Part shown: piece after piece, positions 22,869-32,635 of the stretch
Position numbering within the stretch: position 1 is the first letter of the stretch
Layout: every line of letters begins with the position of its first letter
Assembly (NCBI RefSeq): GCF_011683955.1
Contig: NZ_JAAQPI010000006.1
Location: 1 to 64,000, forward strand
Source of the DNA: Pseudomaricurvus alkylphenolicus
Lineage (GTDB): Bacteria; Pseudomonadota; Gammaproteobacteria; Pseudomonadales; Cellvibrionaceae
Direction of reading: 5' to 3'
DNA length: 64,000 nucleotides
The notes under the pieces: generated by a model
Told to the model about the DNA's origin: nothing
Seen by the model: only the letters and a program-made list of their open reading frames with translations
Database searches by the model: none
Position numbers and translations under genes: made by a program

Positions 22869-25787
22869 TCAGTTTGCGGAGGCCAGATTGCTCTGTAATA
22901 AACGCGAGAACTCGACAGCAGACAACGGCGGCGAAAAATAATATCCCTGAAAGCTGTCCACCCCGATCGAACGCAGGAATCGATACTGGGACTCGCTCTC
23001 CACGCCCTCCGCTACCACAGTCATTCCGAATTTGTGGGCCAGATCCACCATCACTCGTACCAGGGTTTCGCCTTCGGAGTCCTTGAGCACATCCCCCACA
23101 AAGCTGCGATCAATCTTGAGTCGGTTAAACGGGAAAGTTTTTAAATAGCTCAAAGACGAATAACCGGTACCAAAGTCATCGATCGCCAGCTGAATACCCT
23201 CTGCGGACAAATCCGACAAATAGGCCAAGGCAGCGTCCACATTGTCAACCAACACCCCTTCTGTGACTTCGAGCATCAGGTGGTGGCAATCCACCTGGTG
23301 GTCCTGCATCGCCGTTTTCAGCGAGCGCTTCAAAATGCTGTCGCGCAGTTGCCTGGGTGAAATATTGATAGCCATTAAGAATTCAGGAGTGACCTCAAGC
23401 CACTGTTGGCAGCTGGCTGCAGCCTCCTGGATAATCCAGTCGCCAATATCGACGATCAACCCCAACTCTTCCGCCAGCGGAATAAAGTCTACCGGGCTCA
23501 CCACTCCCAACCGCCCATTGGTCCAGCGGGCCAGAGCTTCAGCGCCAATGATGCGCTTGGTGTCCATTTCCACGATGGGCTGGTACACCAACTGAATTTC
23601 ATCCCGTGCCAACGCCCGACGCAACTCCGTTTCCACCTCCAATCGACGCTGGCTTTCGTCGTTCATGGCTTGGGTGTAAAAACGAAACGTATTTTTGCCA
23701 GAAGCTTTGGCTTTGTACATGGCGGCATCAGCATTGCGCATCAACACCTCCGGCGTTTCTCCATCGGCTGGGTATTGTGTAATACCTATACTGGCGGTAG
23801 TGACCAATTCCCGGCTGTCGATACTCATCGGCGCCGCCAGAACCTGTTTGATACGCTTGGCACCCAACTCCGCCGCGTTGGCATTGGCAGACTCCAGAAT
23901 AACCAAAAATTCGTCCCCGCCGAGACGCGCAACCGTGTCGCCGTCCCGCAAGGTGGACTGCAAGCGCCTTGCCACCTTCACTAATAATTGATCACCTGCA
24001 TCGTGTCCCAGACTGTCGTTGACCTGCTTAAAATTGTCCAGATCGATAAACAGCAGTGACAGCTGATGATTGAATCTTCTGGAATGTTTCAAACTCAGGC
24101 TGAGACGATCAAACGCCAGCAATCGATTGGGAAGATCCGTCAAAGTATCGTGATGCGCCTGATGCAGCAGCCTCTCTTCCTGTTGTTTGCGCACGGAAAT
24201 ATCTTCTTGCACCGACAGGTAATTACACACCCGGCCATCGGTATCACGTAGCGGTGATATGAGCGTATTGGCCCAATAAAGATCACCGTTCTTGCGGCGA
24301 TTGTTCAGCTCACCATGCCAGGCCCGACCACTGGTAACATTGCTCCACAATTGCTGATAAGTAGCCAGAGGCGTCAGACCTGATTTCAAGATAGAGGTCT
24401 GCTGACCGATAGCTTCTGCGGTGGAGAAACCGGTCATCTCTGTAAATGTGGGGTTGACATAAATAATGGTGCCGTCCAAATCCGTAATACTGATGGCATT
24501 GGAGCTTTGGGCAACCGCTTCCGTCAATAATCGCAACTGCTGTTGGCTGGCCCGCTCGTCGGAAATATCTTTAACGACCCCGGAAACCCGGGTCAGCTCA
24601 CCGGTCAGTACATCTGTTTCCGCGCTGGCAATGACCTGAAACCAACGGATTGCCGAATGCTCCAGTTGTAGCGGAAATGTGATTGTGGTGGAGTCCCCGC
24701 CCTGCATCAGCGATTCCCAGAACTGTTGCAAAGGCGTTTGATACTCTTGCGGCAGATATTGCAAAACGTCCTGTGGCTGGGCAATCTGCTTCGCGGTTAA
24801 CGGCAACAGTTGCCGAGCCACTTCGGACAACATTAACTCATCGTTGTGTATATCGTAACGCCAGGCACCAAACCCCGTTATTTTTTGAGCTTGCTCAAGC
24901 GTACGACGTTCCTGGCGAAGCTTTTCCTCCACGCCCAGTCGCTCCAGTTCCGCGGCGGCACGTTCGGCAATCAATGCAAAAGCGTCGAGAAGATGTGCCG
25001 TTTTTGGCAACGGCTGGCGACTCATGCACACCAACAGCCCGACCACATCGCCGGTACGGGAATGCAAGGGACTGGCCAGGTAGCTTTCCACCTGCAATCG
25101 AATCAGATGTTCGTCCTTGGGGAAGTGCTCGGCGACACCCTCGGTGTACATACACATTTCGCTGTAGACAGCTTTTGAACAAGGTGTGTGTTCAAGCTCA
25201 TAGAGAAAATTGTCACGCCAGTCGCCATCACTCCAGAACGACAGGGTTTCCACTTTGTCCAGGCTTTCTCCAAACAGACGCCCCACAAATACATGGTCCA
25301 TTTCCAGAATATTGGCCAGGGCCTTGACCAATTGATGGAAGTACTCCATGCCCAGCTTGTCGGCAAGCTCCTGCTCAAAACTCTCTAAAATCACGCCCGC
25401 CGCAGCTTGCGGTGGCATGCGAGTGGCAATTCCCCGGTAACCAACGTACTTGCCGAGTTCATCGAAGCGGGGAGCGGCGTTGATTGAATAGAGCAGAGAA
25501 TGGCCGTCACTATGATTGGCTTCAAGGAACATCACCCGCACACGTTTCAAATGACGAAAACGCTCTTGCAACACCTCTGGCCCCGAGGCCGGCAGCAGGC
25601 TTGCGCGGGGAAGGTTTAACAGCTGGTGACCCAAGACATCTGTGTCTTGCCATCCCAATTGTTGATAAATTCCTTCACTGATGGCGGTAATATTCAGGTG
25701 GGTATCGGCTTCCCAAGCCCAGTCGGCCAGTTCGGCCATGTGATCCAGGGTGCAATCCGGCTTTTCAAAGGAATCCGCTAGGGTCAT
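22869..25787 (-). CDS. PAS-GAF-PAS-PAS-GGDEF-EAL cyclic-di-GMP enzyme
   Basis: 972 residues. The order is PAS (about 20-125), GAF (150-290), two further PAS domains (305-410 and 425-535, the latter with NPTFTEMTGFSTAEAIG), a GGDEF domain with intact GGDEF near 623, and an EAL domain with EALARW near 750. The inhibitory I-site RDGD lies five residues before GGDEF. The EAL domain keeps NISPRQL, DDFGTGYSSL, LKIDRSF and AEGVES, so both synthesis and breakdown of c-di-GMP are possible on paper. No membrane helices are present, so it senses soluble signals in the cytoplasm. It is a single-gene unit on the minus strand. Confidence 0.94.
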   Translation of the reverse strand: MTLADSFEKPDCTLDHMAELADWAWEADTHLNITAISEGIYQQLGWQDTDVLGHQLLNLPRASLLPASGPEVLQERFRHLKRVRVMFLEANHSDGHSLLYSINAAPRFDELGKYVGYRGIATRMPPQAAAGVILESFEQELADKLGMEYFHQLVKALANILEMDHVFVGRLFGESLDKVETLSFWSDGDWRDNFLYELEHTPCSKAVYSEMCMYTEGVAEHFPKDEHLIRLQVESYLASPLHSRTGDVVGLLVCMSRQPLPKTAHLLDAFALIAERAAAELERLGVEEKLRQERRTLEQAQKITGFGAWRYDIHNDELMLSEVARQLLPLTAKQIAQPQDVLQYLPQEYQTPLQQFWESLMQGGDSTTITFPLQLEHSAIRWFQVIASAETDVLTGELTRVSGVVKDISDERASQQQLRLLTEAVAQSSNAISITDLDGTIIYVNPTFTEMTGFSTAEAIGQQTSILKSGLTPLATYQQLWSNVTSGRAWHGELNNRRKNGDLYWANTLISPLRDTDGRVCNYLSVQEDISVRKQQEERLLHQAHHDTLTDLPNRLLAFDRLSLSLKHSRRFNHQLSLLFIDLDNFKQVNDSLGHDAGDQLLVKVARRLQSTLRDGDTVARLGGDEFLVILESANANAAELGAKRIKQVLAAPMSIDSRELVTTASIGITQYPADGETPEVLMRNADAAMYKAKASGKNTFRFYTQAMNDESQRRLEVETELRRALARDEIQLVYQPIVEMDTKRIIGAEALARWTNGRLGVVSPVDFIPLAEELGLIVDIGDWIIQEAAASCQQWLEVTPEFLMAINISPRQLRDSILKRSLKTAMQDHQVDCHHLMLEVTEGVLVDNVDAALAYLSDLSAEGIQLAIDDFGTGYSSLSYLKTFPFNRLKIDRSFVGDVLKDSEGETLVRVMVDLAHKFGMTVVAEGVESESQYRFLRSIGVDSFQGYYFSPPLSAVEFSRLLQSNLASAN

Positions 25788-25894
25788 TCCAGGGTGACTC
25801 GTATTTCGTCATTAAAAACATCTATAAAAGTATATACTGTTTGTTTCGGTTCGGCATAACGATTCATGCGCCAACTGCGATGTCATTATCCACC

Positions 25895-25931
25895 AAAAAA
25901 AACCCCTAGCGCTGGGGGAGCAAACTAGGGG
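25895..25931 (-). terminator. Strong intrinsic terminator without an adjacent upstream gene end
   Basis: On the minus strand, CCCCTAG pairs with CTAGGGG and is followed by eight T (25895-25902). The nearest gene ending on this strand is trmH, 220 bases upstream. It therefore ends either a long trmH 3' tail or a separate small RNA (see the ncRNA candidate). Confidence 0.85.
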
Positions 25932-26050
25932 CAAGACCATTAGGAGTGAAACATTAAGGATACAATCCTTAAAAGCGGGCCTTCCGTTCATCGTCCAGCC
26001 CAACCGGTGTCTACTAACACTTGGGGGATGTGCATCACCAGTTATACTTA
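25895..26050 (-). ncRNA. Candidate small RNA between trmH and the GGDEF/EAL gene
   Basis: The stretch ends in a strong terminator (25895-25931) and contains a further hairpin (TTAAGGAT-ACA-ATCCTTAA, about 25954-25974). A TTGCCA...TATAAC promoter-like pair lies around 26045-26070 on the minus strand, with rather long spacing. An unpaired-looking CACTCCTAAT segment could pair with ribosome binding sites. It has no convincing ORF. The 5' end is a guess, and the transcript might instead be the 3' end of the trmH mRNA. Confidence 0.35.
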
Positions 26051-26151
26051 AGTATTGGCCAGGGTTGGCAAACTTCCAGTAACGAAACTGACTTGCTTAA
26101 ACAGATTTGCAATATCCTTACCGATTATCGGTAGGATTGGCTATAAACTAT

Positions 26152-26847
26152 TCACTCCAACAACTCTTGCCGCTCACGAATTGAGCGGTACCAAGCCGGT
26201 GCATCGATGATTTCCCCCTCATCATCCAGGGGCGGATAGTCCAACCCCCGCTCATCGCAATAGCGAGTAACTATGGGTTGGCACCACTGAAATAACTTGC
26301 GCTCATAGATGTCAGCCGGCAAGCGACTGCGGTTGTAGAGCCCCGCCAACTGCCGTTGACGTTGAGCCTCGGTGAGTATAATGGCGCAGGCGACAGACAC
26401 ATTGAACGATTCCACCATACCCATCATGGGGATAATCACTTCGTCATCGGCGGCGGCCAAAGCCGCGTCACTGACGCCTTCCTTCTCAGTGCCCATAAGC
26501 AGTGCTGTCGGCTGGGTATAATCAATATTGCGGAAATCCACGGCTCGATCGGAGAGATTGGCTGCGACAATGCGAAACCCTTGATCTTTGAGATGGCCAA
26601 CACCTGTTTCAATAGTCGGGTGTAACTGCGTCTCGACCCACTTGTGACTGCCCAGGGCCGTGCCGCGGAACGCCCGGAAACCTTTGCTGGGCTGGACACA
26701 GTGAAACTGATCGATTCCCACCGCATCGCAGGTTCTGATAATAGCGGAGAGATTCCGACCCTTATGGACCTCGTCGGTAATCACGGTGAGATCCGGCTGT
26801 CGTTGATCAAGGACGCGACGAATAATCTGATAACGTTCTGGAGTCAT
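26152..26847 (-). CDS. trmH: tRNA (guanosine-18-2'-O)-methyltransferase
   Basis: 231 residues (E. coli TrmH is 229) and alignable along its length with that protein: VLDQRQPDLTVITDEVHKG, then NLSAIIRTCDAVG, DYTQPTALLMGTEKEGVSD, and the SPOUT trefoil-knot motif MVESFNVSVACAIILTEAQR. It methylates the 2'-O of G18 in the D-loop of tRNAs using S-adenosylmethionine. It is a single-gene unit on the minus strand, with a long 627-base gene-free region upstream. Confidence 0.95.
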   Translation of the reverse strand: MTPERYQIIRRVLDQRQPDLTVITDEVHKGRNLSAIIRTCDAVGIDQFHCVQPSKGFRAFRGTALGSHKWVETQLHPTIETGVGHLKDQGFRIVAANLSDRAVDFRNIDYTQPTALLMGTEKEGVSDAALAAADDEVIIPMMGMVESFNVSVACAIILTEAQRQRQLAGLYNRSRLPADIYERKLFQWCQPIVTRYCDERGLDYPPLDDEGEIIDAPAWYRSIRERQELLE

Positions 26848-27397
26848 ATAGATAGATATTGTGTGGACAGAGCACTGAATATCAGTGTCAGGTTGACTTG
26901 ACGCCTGTTGGATTCCTGCTTGCTGTTGCCCTGTGAATAAAATGGAGGGAGGAAAGCCGAAAAAGTGGTACCAACCCGTTACTAATGGGAACGCATTATA
27001 ACGATTGGAGACACTTTAGACCTCTTTTGCCAGTAACAAAATATTAATCGGAATGTCATTTTATTTTTCCACAGAACCTGTGGATATCTCTGTCAATAAG
27101 TCCCCCTAAAAGGCCTAAACCCCCCTAACTTGGGCCTTCCTGTCAAATTGTTCACTTTATAACCTAAGCTATTTTTTCCAATAAATTCAGTAGCTTACAA
27201 AAGTCAAATGGATAACATTGGTTTTTGGCGCCTCAATCAACCGCTCAAAAAGCCTGCAATTTGATTTGTGTATAACACGTAAGTGCCCCTTAACCGTGAA
27301 ACCTTTGTCGTCACAAAAGATTCACTGCACAAATATAATTTCGTCATAAACGGAAGCTTGATTGGGTCAAAATTTTATAGAAACAGCACACCTAAAC
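26848..27397. other. Long AT-rich gene-free region upstream of trmH
   Basis: No ORF or RNA gene is convincing here. It contains a perfect hairpin TCCACAG-AAC-CTGTGGA (27068-27084), whose halves each differ by one base from DnaA boxes (TTTTCCACA and TGTGGATAT), and one TGTGTATAA (27267-27275) that fits the relaxed DnaA box. C-runs occur at 27102-27107 and 27121-27126. The trmH promoter should lie at its start. What else the region does is unclear. Confidence 0.45.
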
Positions 27398-27422
27398 AAA
27401 AAACCCGGCCAGTGGCCGGGTT
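27398..27422 (-). terminator. Rho-independent terminator after glcB
   Basis: On the minus strand, AACCCGGCC and GGCCGGGTT form a 9-bp stem with an ACT loop, followed by a T-run. It lies about 53 bases after the glcB stop codon. Confidence 0.92.
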
Positions 27423-27474
27423 CTCGATAGTCGAATGTGACTAACTCATAAGTACTGCATCACAAGAGACTTTT

Positions 27475-29643
27475 CTACAGGGCTTTGCGCTCAATACGGT
27501 AAGCGTGCAGCAGGGGCTCAGTATAACCCGCAGGCTGTTCCTTGCCTTTGAACACCAGATCACAGGCCGCCTTGAAGGCCACGCCATCGAAGCCCGGCGC
27601 CATATTGTTGTACAGCGGATCACCGGCATTCTGCTCATCCACAATAGTCGCCATACGTTTCATGGCTTCCATTACCTGCTCTTCGGTACAAACCCCATGC
27701 TCCAGCCAGTTGGCCAGGTGCTGGGAGGAAATACGCAGCGTGGCGCGGTCTTCCATCAGGCCCACATTGTTGATGTCAGGCACTTTGGAGCAGCCCACGC
27801 CCTGGTCGATCCAGCGCACCACGTAACCGAGGATACCCTGGGCGTTGTTGTCCAGTTCGAACTTGATCTGCTCGTCGCTGAGCGTGGAAGCATCTTCCAT
27901 CACCGGGATGGTCAGAATATCGTCCAGACTGGCGCGGCCACGGCTGGACAGCTCTTCCTGACGATCAAACACATTGATCTGGTGGTAATGAGTGCTGTGA
28001 AGGGTGGCGCCATTGGGCGACGGCACCCAGGCGGTGTTGGCACCGGACTTCGGATGGCCGATTTTCTGCTCCAGCATCGCCGCCATTTCATCCGGCATGG
28101 CCCACATACCCTTACCGATCTGGCTCTTGCCGGGCAGGCCGCACTCGATGCCCACATCCACGTTCCAATCTTCGTAAGCGCTGATCCAGGGCTGCTGCTT
28201 CATGATGCTCTTGGGAATCATGGGACCGGCCAGCATGGAGGTATGGATCTCGTCACCGGTGCGGTCGAGGAAGCCGGTGTTGATAAACACCACGCGCTCG
28301 GAGGCAACGCGGATACACTCCTTCAGATTAACGGTGGTGCGACGCTCCTCGTCCATGATGCCGACTTTCAATGTATTGCGCTCAAGGCCCAGGGCGTCCT
28401 CGATGCGAGCGAACAATTCAACGGTAAAGGCCACTTCTTCAGGGCCGTGCATTTTCGGCTTTACGATATTGACGCTGCCGGCGCGACTGTTGCGACGCTC
28501 GGTGTTGCCCTGCAAGTCGTGCATGGCGGCCAACACAGTGATCATGCCGTCCATGATGCCCTCAGGTACTTCGTTGCCATCTTTATCCAGAATGGCCGGA
28601 TTGGTCATCAAATGACCCACGTTGCGAACAAACAGCAAGCTGCGGCCATGCAGGCTCAGGTCGGAACCGTCGGCGGCTTTATAGGTGCGGTCAGGGTTCA
28701 TGGCGCGGGTAATGGTGTTGCCACCCTTCTCCAGGGTTTCTTCCAGGGTGCCTTTCATCAGGCCAACCCAGTTGCTGTAAACCTCAACCTTGTCCTCGGC
28801 ATCAACGGCGGCAACCGAGTCCTCGCAATCCATAATGGTGGTCACGGCCGCTTCCACCAGCAGGTCCTGTACGCCGGCGGCGTCCGTTTTACCAATGCCA
28901 CCATCGCGATCGATCTGAATTTCGATATGCAGGGCGTTGTTCTTGACCAGGACCGCCGTCGGTGCAGCTTCGTCTCCGTTGTAACCGACAAATTTCTCTG
29001 GCTGAGCCAGCGCTGTCTCGGAGCCGTCCTTCAGACTCACGGCCAGCTGACCATCCTTAACGCTGTACAGAGTGGCGTCGGCGTGGGAACCGCTGGCCAG
29101 GGGCACAGCGGTGTCCAGGTGATTGCGGGCAAAAGCGATAACCTTTTCACCGCGAACAGGGTTGTAACCCTTGCCTTTCTCGGCGCCACCCTCTTCGCTG
29201 ATGGCGTCAGTACCGTAAAGCGCGTCGTAGAGGCTGCCCCAACGGGCATTGGCAGCGTTCAGGGCAAAGCGGGCATTCTTAACCGGCACCACCAACTGAG
29301 GACCGGCCTGCTCGGCAATTTCCTGATCCACATTTTGCGTAGTGACTTTAAAGTCGTGGCCCTCGGGTAACAGATAGCCGATTTCCTGGAGAAAGCTTTT
29401 ATAAGCCGCGGCGTCGTGGGACTGGCCGGCACGTTCTTGGTGCCAGGCATCGATCTGCGCCTGGAGGTCGTCACGCTTGGTCAGAAGGGCTTTGTTCTTC
29501 GGTGCCAGATCGTTCAGGATGGACTCAAAGTCCGTCCAGAATTGGTCAGTCTCCACCCCGGTGCCCGGAGCAATCTGCTTCTCGACCAGGTTATAGAGTG
29601 CTTCTGCGATCTGGAGACCGCCTTTCTGGATACGTGCTGTCAT
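27475..29643 (-). CDS. glcB: Malate synthase G
   Basis: 722 residues, the normal size for the G form. The start at 29643 (ATG) is preferred over the TTG two codons upstream because GGCGGA lies 6 bases before it. Family landmarks: [15 protein letters not shown] (Mg2+/catalytic region), NRNxGxx-type [54 protein letters not shown] and [27 protein letters not shown]-like C-terminal region. It condenses glyoxylate with acetyl-CoA to malate, completing the glyoxylate shunt with the isocitrate lyase encoded nearby (30883-32481). Confidence 0.97.
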   Translation of the reverse strand: MTARIQKGGLQIAEALYNLVEKQIAPGTGVETDQFWTDFESILNDLAPKNKALLTKRDDLQAQIDAWHQERAGQSHDAAAYKSFLQEIGYLLPEGHDFKVTTQNVDQEIAEQAGPQLVVPVKNARFALNAANARWGSLYDALYGTDAISEEGGAEKGKGYNPVRGEKVIAFARNHLDTAVPLASGSHADATLYSVKDGQLAVSLKDGSETALAQPEKFVGYNGDEAAPTAVLVKNNALHIEIQIDRDGGIGKTDAAGVQDLLVEAAVTTIMDCEDSVAAVDAEDKVEVYSNWVGLMKGTLEETLEKGGNTITRAMNPDRTYKAADGSDLSLHGRSLLFVRNVGHLMTNPAILDKDGNEVPEGIMDGMITVLAAMHDLQGNTERRNSRAGSVNIVKPKMHGPEEVAFTVELFARIEDALGLERNTLKVGIMDEERRTTVNLKECIRVASERVVFINTGFLDRTGDEIHTSMLAGPMIPKSIMKQQPWISAYEDWNVDVGIECGLPGKSQIGKGMWAMPDEMAAMLEQKIGHPKSGANTAWVPSPNGATLHSTHYHQINVFDRQEELSSRGRASLDDILTIPVMEDASTLSDEQIKFELDNNAQGILGYVVRWIDQGVGCSKVPDINNVGLMEDRATLRISSQHLANWLEHGVCTEEQVMEAMKRMATIVDEQNAGDPLYNNMAPGFDGVAFKAACDLVFKGKEQPAGYTEPLLHAYRIERKAL

Positions 29644-29832
29644 AAACAATCCGCCTTAGATTCATGCTTACAGGTGGTTGAGGTGCGCTCCCTTCCAAGG
29701 GACGCAGGAATGCCGAAAAGTGTAGCTCAGAGGGGGAGAATTCTGCCAATTTATCGTTTTTATGCCCGCTATTCATAAGATAAATATCTATCAGCAATGG
29801 CACAAGCTTTAATCAGCGCTCCCATAAGCTGA

Positions 29833-30777
29833 TCAAACATTGTCCAGGGTTTCTGCTGTTTCAGACAATAAATTGCGCATCCACTGATGCTCTGGATTAT
29901 TTTGCAGTAATGGGCTCCACGCCATCTTGAGCTCAAAAGGCGGAATATCAAACGGTGGCGGCATAATGCTGACACGATTATTGCTCAGCTGCAGTCGCGC
30001 CAACTTGCTGGGTACCGTAGCTATCAGATCCTTTTGTTCCGCCAACAGCGCAGCAGCCTGATAATGACGGGTAAAGACAGTGATATGCCTTTTCTTGCCC
30101 ATTTTCTTAAGGGATTCGTCCACCCAGCCCAACCGCTGTACATCAGAAGGATTGACACCCACGCCGACCCCCATACCGGTCTTACTCACCCAAACGTGCT
30201 GAGACTCCAGATAACTGTCGAGATTAAACTTGCCCAGCACTGGATTATCCTTACTGAGAATACAGCTGAAGTGGTCCTTCCAAAGCGTCTTTTGATGGAA
30301 AGACTGAGGCATATCGTCAAATCGGTTGATCACCATATCCACCCGGCCCTGCTCCACATCCAGAAAACTCACATCGCTGGGTGTCATTATGTCCAGGGTG
30401 ATATTGGGCGCCAGGTTACGCAGCCGCCCCAGCAGCGCCGGTATCAATGTACATTCCGCGTAATCGCTGGCCATGATTCGGAACACCCGGCTGCTCTCGT
30501 AGGCCTTGAATTCCGAGCGCGGCTGTACCGTTTTCTCCAAGTCCACCAGAATCGATCGGATTTGCGGTTTCAATTCCTGGGCCCTTTCCGTGGGCGTCAT
30601 CCCCTCGCTGGTGCGAATCAACAGCGGATCGTCGAACAAATCCCGCAGCCTCTTAAGGCCGTTACTCATAGCCGGTTGGCTGATTCCCAGCTGATTCGCA
30701 GCTTTGGTGACGTTGCGTTCGCGCAGCAATACATCCAGATACACCAGCAGATTAAGATCGATTCGAGCAATATTCAT
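29833..30777 (-). CDS. LysR-family regulator beside aceA
   Basis: 314 residues. The N-terminal winged helix-turn-helix (residues 1-65) reads DLNLLVYLDVLLRERNVTKA and GISQPAMSNGLKRLRDLFDD, a standard LysR pattern. The periplasmic-binding-like effector domain follows. It is divergent from aceA, 105 bases apart, and 190 bases before glcB on the same strand, so it probably controls glyoxylate-shunt genes. The effector (glyoxylate, acetyl-CoA, fatty acid or other) cannot be told. A 13-bp palindrome in the shared upstream region (30806-30818) is a candidate binding site. Confidence 0.92.
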   Translation of the reverse strand: MNIARIDLNLLVYLDVLLRERNVTKAANQLGISQPAMSNGLKRLRDLFDDPLLIRTSEGMTPTERAQELKPQIRSILVDLEKTVQPRSEFKAYESSRVFRIMASDYAECTLIPALLGRLRNLAPNITLDIMTPSDVSFLDVEQGRVDMVINRFDDMPQSFHQKTLWKDHFSCILSKDNPVLGKFNLDSYLESQHVWVSKTGMGVGVGVNPSDVQRLGWVDESLKKMGKKRHITVFTRHYQAAALLAEQKDLIATVPSKLARLQLSNNRVSIMPPPFDIPPFELKMAWSPLLQNNPEHQWMRNLLSETAETLDNV

Positions 30778-30805
30778 TGAACAAATACCGAATATAGAAA
30801 GTATA

Positions 30806-30818
30806 AATTAGGCTAATT
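30806..30818. promoter_or_regulatory. Palindrome between the LysR gene and aceA
   Basis: AATTAGGCTAATT is a perfect 6-bp inverted repeat around one G, containing the T-N11-A spacing typical of LysR sites. It lies 65 bases before the aceA start and 29 bases before the LysR start, as expected for an autoregulated divergent pair. Confidence 0.4.
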
Positions 30819-30882
30819 CTGACAGAGTCTCTACACTTTGCAAGGTAACAAAACCATCCACTCGCTCAGAAAAGGATCGATC

Positions 30883-32481
30883 ATGTCTACTCTGAACCAA
30901 GACATCGAAGCTGTAGCAGCTCTGAAACAAGCCGCTGGTAGCCCCTGGGATGCCATCAACCCTGAGTCTGCCGCTCGCATGCGTGCTCAGAACAAATTCA
31001 AAACCGGCCTGGACGTTGCCAAGTACACCGCCTCCGTGATGCGCGCTGACATGGCCGCGTTTGACGGTGACAAGACCAAGTACACCCAGTCCCTGGGTTG
31101 CTGGCACGGTTTTATCGGTCAGCAGAAGATGATCTCCATCAAGAAGCACTTCGGTGGCAGCACTGAGCGCCGCTACCTGTACCTGTCCGGCTGGATGGTT
31201 GCTGCTCTGCGTTCCGACTTCGGTCCTCTGCCTGATCAGTCCATGCATGAGAAAACTGCCGTTGCCGGTCTGGTAGAAGAGCTGTACACCTTCCTGCGCC
31301 AGGCTGATGCCCGTGAGCTGGGTGGCCTGTTCCGCGAACTGGACGCCGCTCGCGAAGCCGGCGACAGCGCCAAGGAAGCCGAAGTCCAGGACAAGATCGA
31401 CAACCACCAGACTCACGTTGTGCCCATCATTGCTGACATCGACGCCGGTTTCGGTAACGAAGAAGCCACCTACCTGATGGCCAAGCAGATGATCGAAGCC
31501 GGTGCCTGCTGCCTGCAGATCGAAAACCAGGTTGCGGACGAGAAGCAGTGTGGCCACCAGGACGGTAAAGTAACCGTTCCCCACGAAGATTTCCACGCCA
31601 AGCTGCGCGCTCTGCGTTACGCCTTCCTGGAGCTGGGCGTAGATGACGGTGTGATCGTTGCCCGTACTGACTCCGAAGGTGCCGGCCTGACCAAAGAAAT
31701 CGCTGTGGTTAAAGAGAAAGGCGACCAGGGTGACGTCTACAACTCTTACCTGGATTGCGAAGAAGTGGCTCCAGAAGACACCGCCGAAGGTGATGTTCTG
31801 ATCAGCCGCGACGGCAAGCTGGTTCGTCCCAAGCGCCTGCCTTCCGGTCTCTACCAGTTCCGCTCCGGCACCGGTGAAGAGCGTTGTGTATTTGACTGTA
31901 TCGAAGCCATCAACGCCGGTGCTGACCTGCTGTGGATCGAAACCGCCACTCCAAACGTTGCCGACATCGCCGGCATGATGAACGAAGTTCGCAAGGTTCA
32001 CCCCGATGCCAAGCTGGTTTACAACAACAGCCCATCGTTCAACTGGACCCTGAACTTCCGTCAGCAGGCTTACGATGCCATGGTAGCCGCTGGTGAAGAC
32101 GTATCCGCCTACGACCGCGCCAACCTGATGAGCGCTGAGTACGACGAGTCCGAGCTGTCTGCCCGTGCCGATGACAAGATCCGCACCTTCCAGGCTGACT
32201 CCTCTCGTGAAGCGAACATCTTCCACCACCTGATCACTCTGCCGACATACCACACTGCGGCCCTGTCTACCGACAACCTGGCCAAAGAGTACTTCGGTGA
32301 GCAAGGTATGCTGGGCTACGTTGCCGGCGTACAGCGCAAAGAGATCCGTCAGGGCATCGCCTGTGTTAAGCACCAGAACATGTCTGGTTCCGACATCGGT
32401 GACGACCACAAAGAATACTTTGCTGGTGAGAACGCCCTGAAAGCCGGTGGCGCGAAAAACACCTCTAACCAGTTCAGCTAA
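30883..32481 (+). CDS. aceA: Isocitrate lyase
   Basis: 532 residues, matching the longer Pseudomonas-type isocitrate lyase (about 531) rather than the 434-residue E. coli form. Start at 30883 was chosen because AAAGGA lies 6 bases before it and MSTLNQDIEAV is the usual N-terminus. The catalytic cysteine motif reads EKQCGHQDGK, a KxCGH variant, near residue 223. Other landmarks are CLQIENQVAD, IADIDAGFGNEEAT and NNSPSFNWT. Codon use is strongly biased, suggesting high expression. It splits isocitrate to glyoxylate and succinate; no aceK is nearby. It is followed by a terminator at 32595-32620. Confidence 0.97.
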   Translation: MSTLNQDIEAVAALKQAAGSPWDAINPESAARMRAQNKFKTGLDVAKYTASVMRADMAAFDGDKTKYTQSLGCWHGFIGQQKMISIKKHFGGSTERRYLYLSGWMVAALRSDFGPLPDQSMHEKTAVAGLVEELYTFLRQADARELGGLFRELDAAREAGDSAKEAEVQDKIDNHQTHVVPIIADIDAGFGNEEATYLMAKQMIEAGACCLQIENQVADEKQCGHQDGKVTVPHEDFHAKLRALRYAFLELGVDDGVIVARTDSEGAGLTKEIAVVKEKGDQGDVYNSYLDCEEVAPEDTAEGDVLISRDGKLVRPKRLPSGLYQFRSGTGEERCVFDCIEAINAGADLLWIETATPNVADIAGMMNEVRKVHPDAKLVYNNSPSFNWTLNFRQQAYDAMVAAGEDVSAYDRANLMSAEYDESELSARADDKIRTFQADSSREANIFHHLITLPTYHTAALSTDNLAKEYFGEQGMLGYVAGVQRKEIRQGIACVKHQNMSGSDIGDDHKEYFAGENALKAGGAKNTSNQFS

Positions 32482-32594
32482 GAACCGGTTCGGAGGCACC
32501 CAACCCGGGTGCAGACCAGGCTTGAGAACGCGGGGACCTTCCATCCCCCTCGCTGATCGCCAAGTCGGATTCCCGGGTCAGGTGCCACTGCGTG

Positions 32595-32620
32595 AAAAAG
32601 GCGACCTCTGGTCGCCTTTT
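32595..32620 (+). terminator. Rho-independent terminator after aceA
   Basis: AAAAGGCGACC / GGTCGCCTTTT forms the stem with a TCT loop, followed by T residues. It lies about 113 bases after the aceA stop codon. Confidence 0.9.
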
Positions 32621-32635
32621 CTGTCTCTGCACCCT

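Noticed and set aside
25812-26003. 63-codon minus-strand ORF
   Set aside because: It runs across a strong terminator hairpin and has no good ribosome binding site, so it is unlikely to be translated.
27505-29370. 621-codon plus-strand open frame opposite glcB
   Set aside because: Antisense shadow of malate synthase G, with a repetitive, low-information translation and no ribosome binding site.
30808-32544. Long minus-strand open frame of 578 codons opposite aceA
   Set aside because: It mirrors the strongly biased codon use of aceA, its translation has no recognisable domain, and the sense-strand product is a clear isocitrate lyase.
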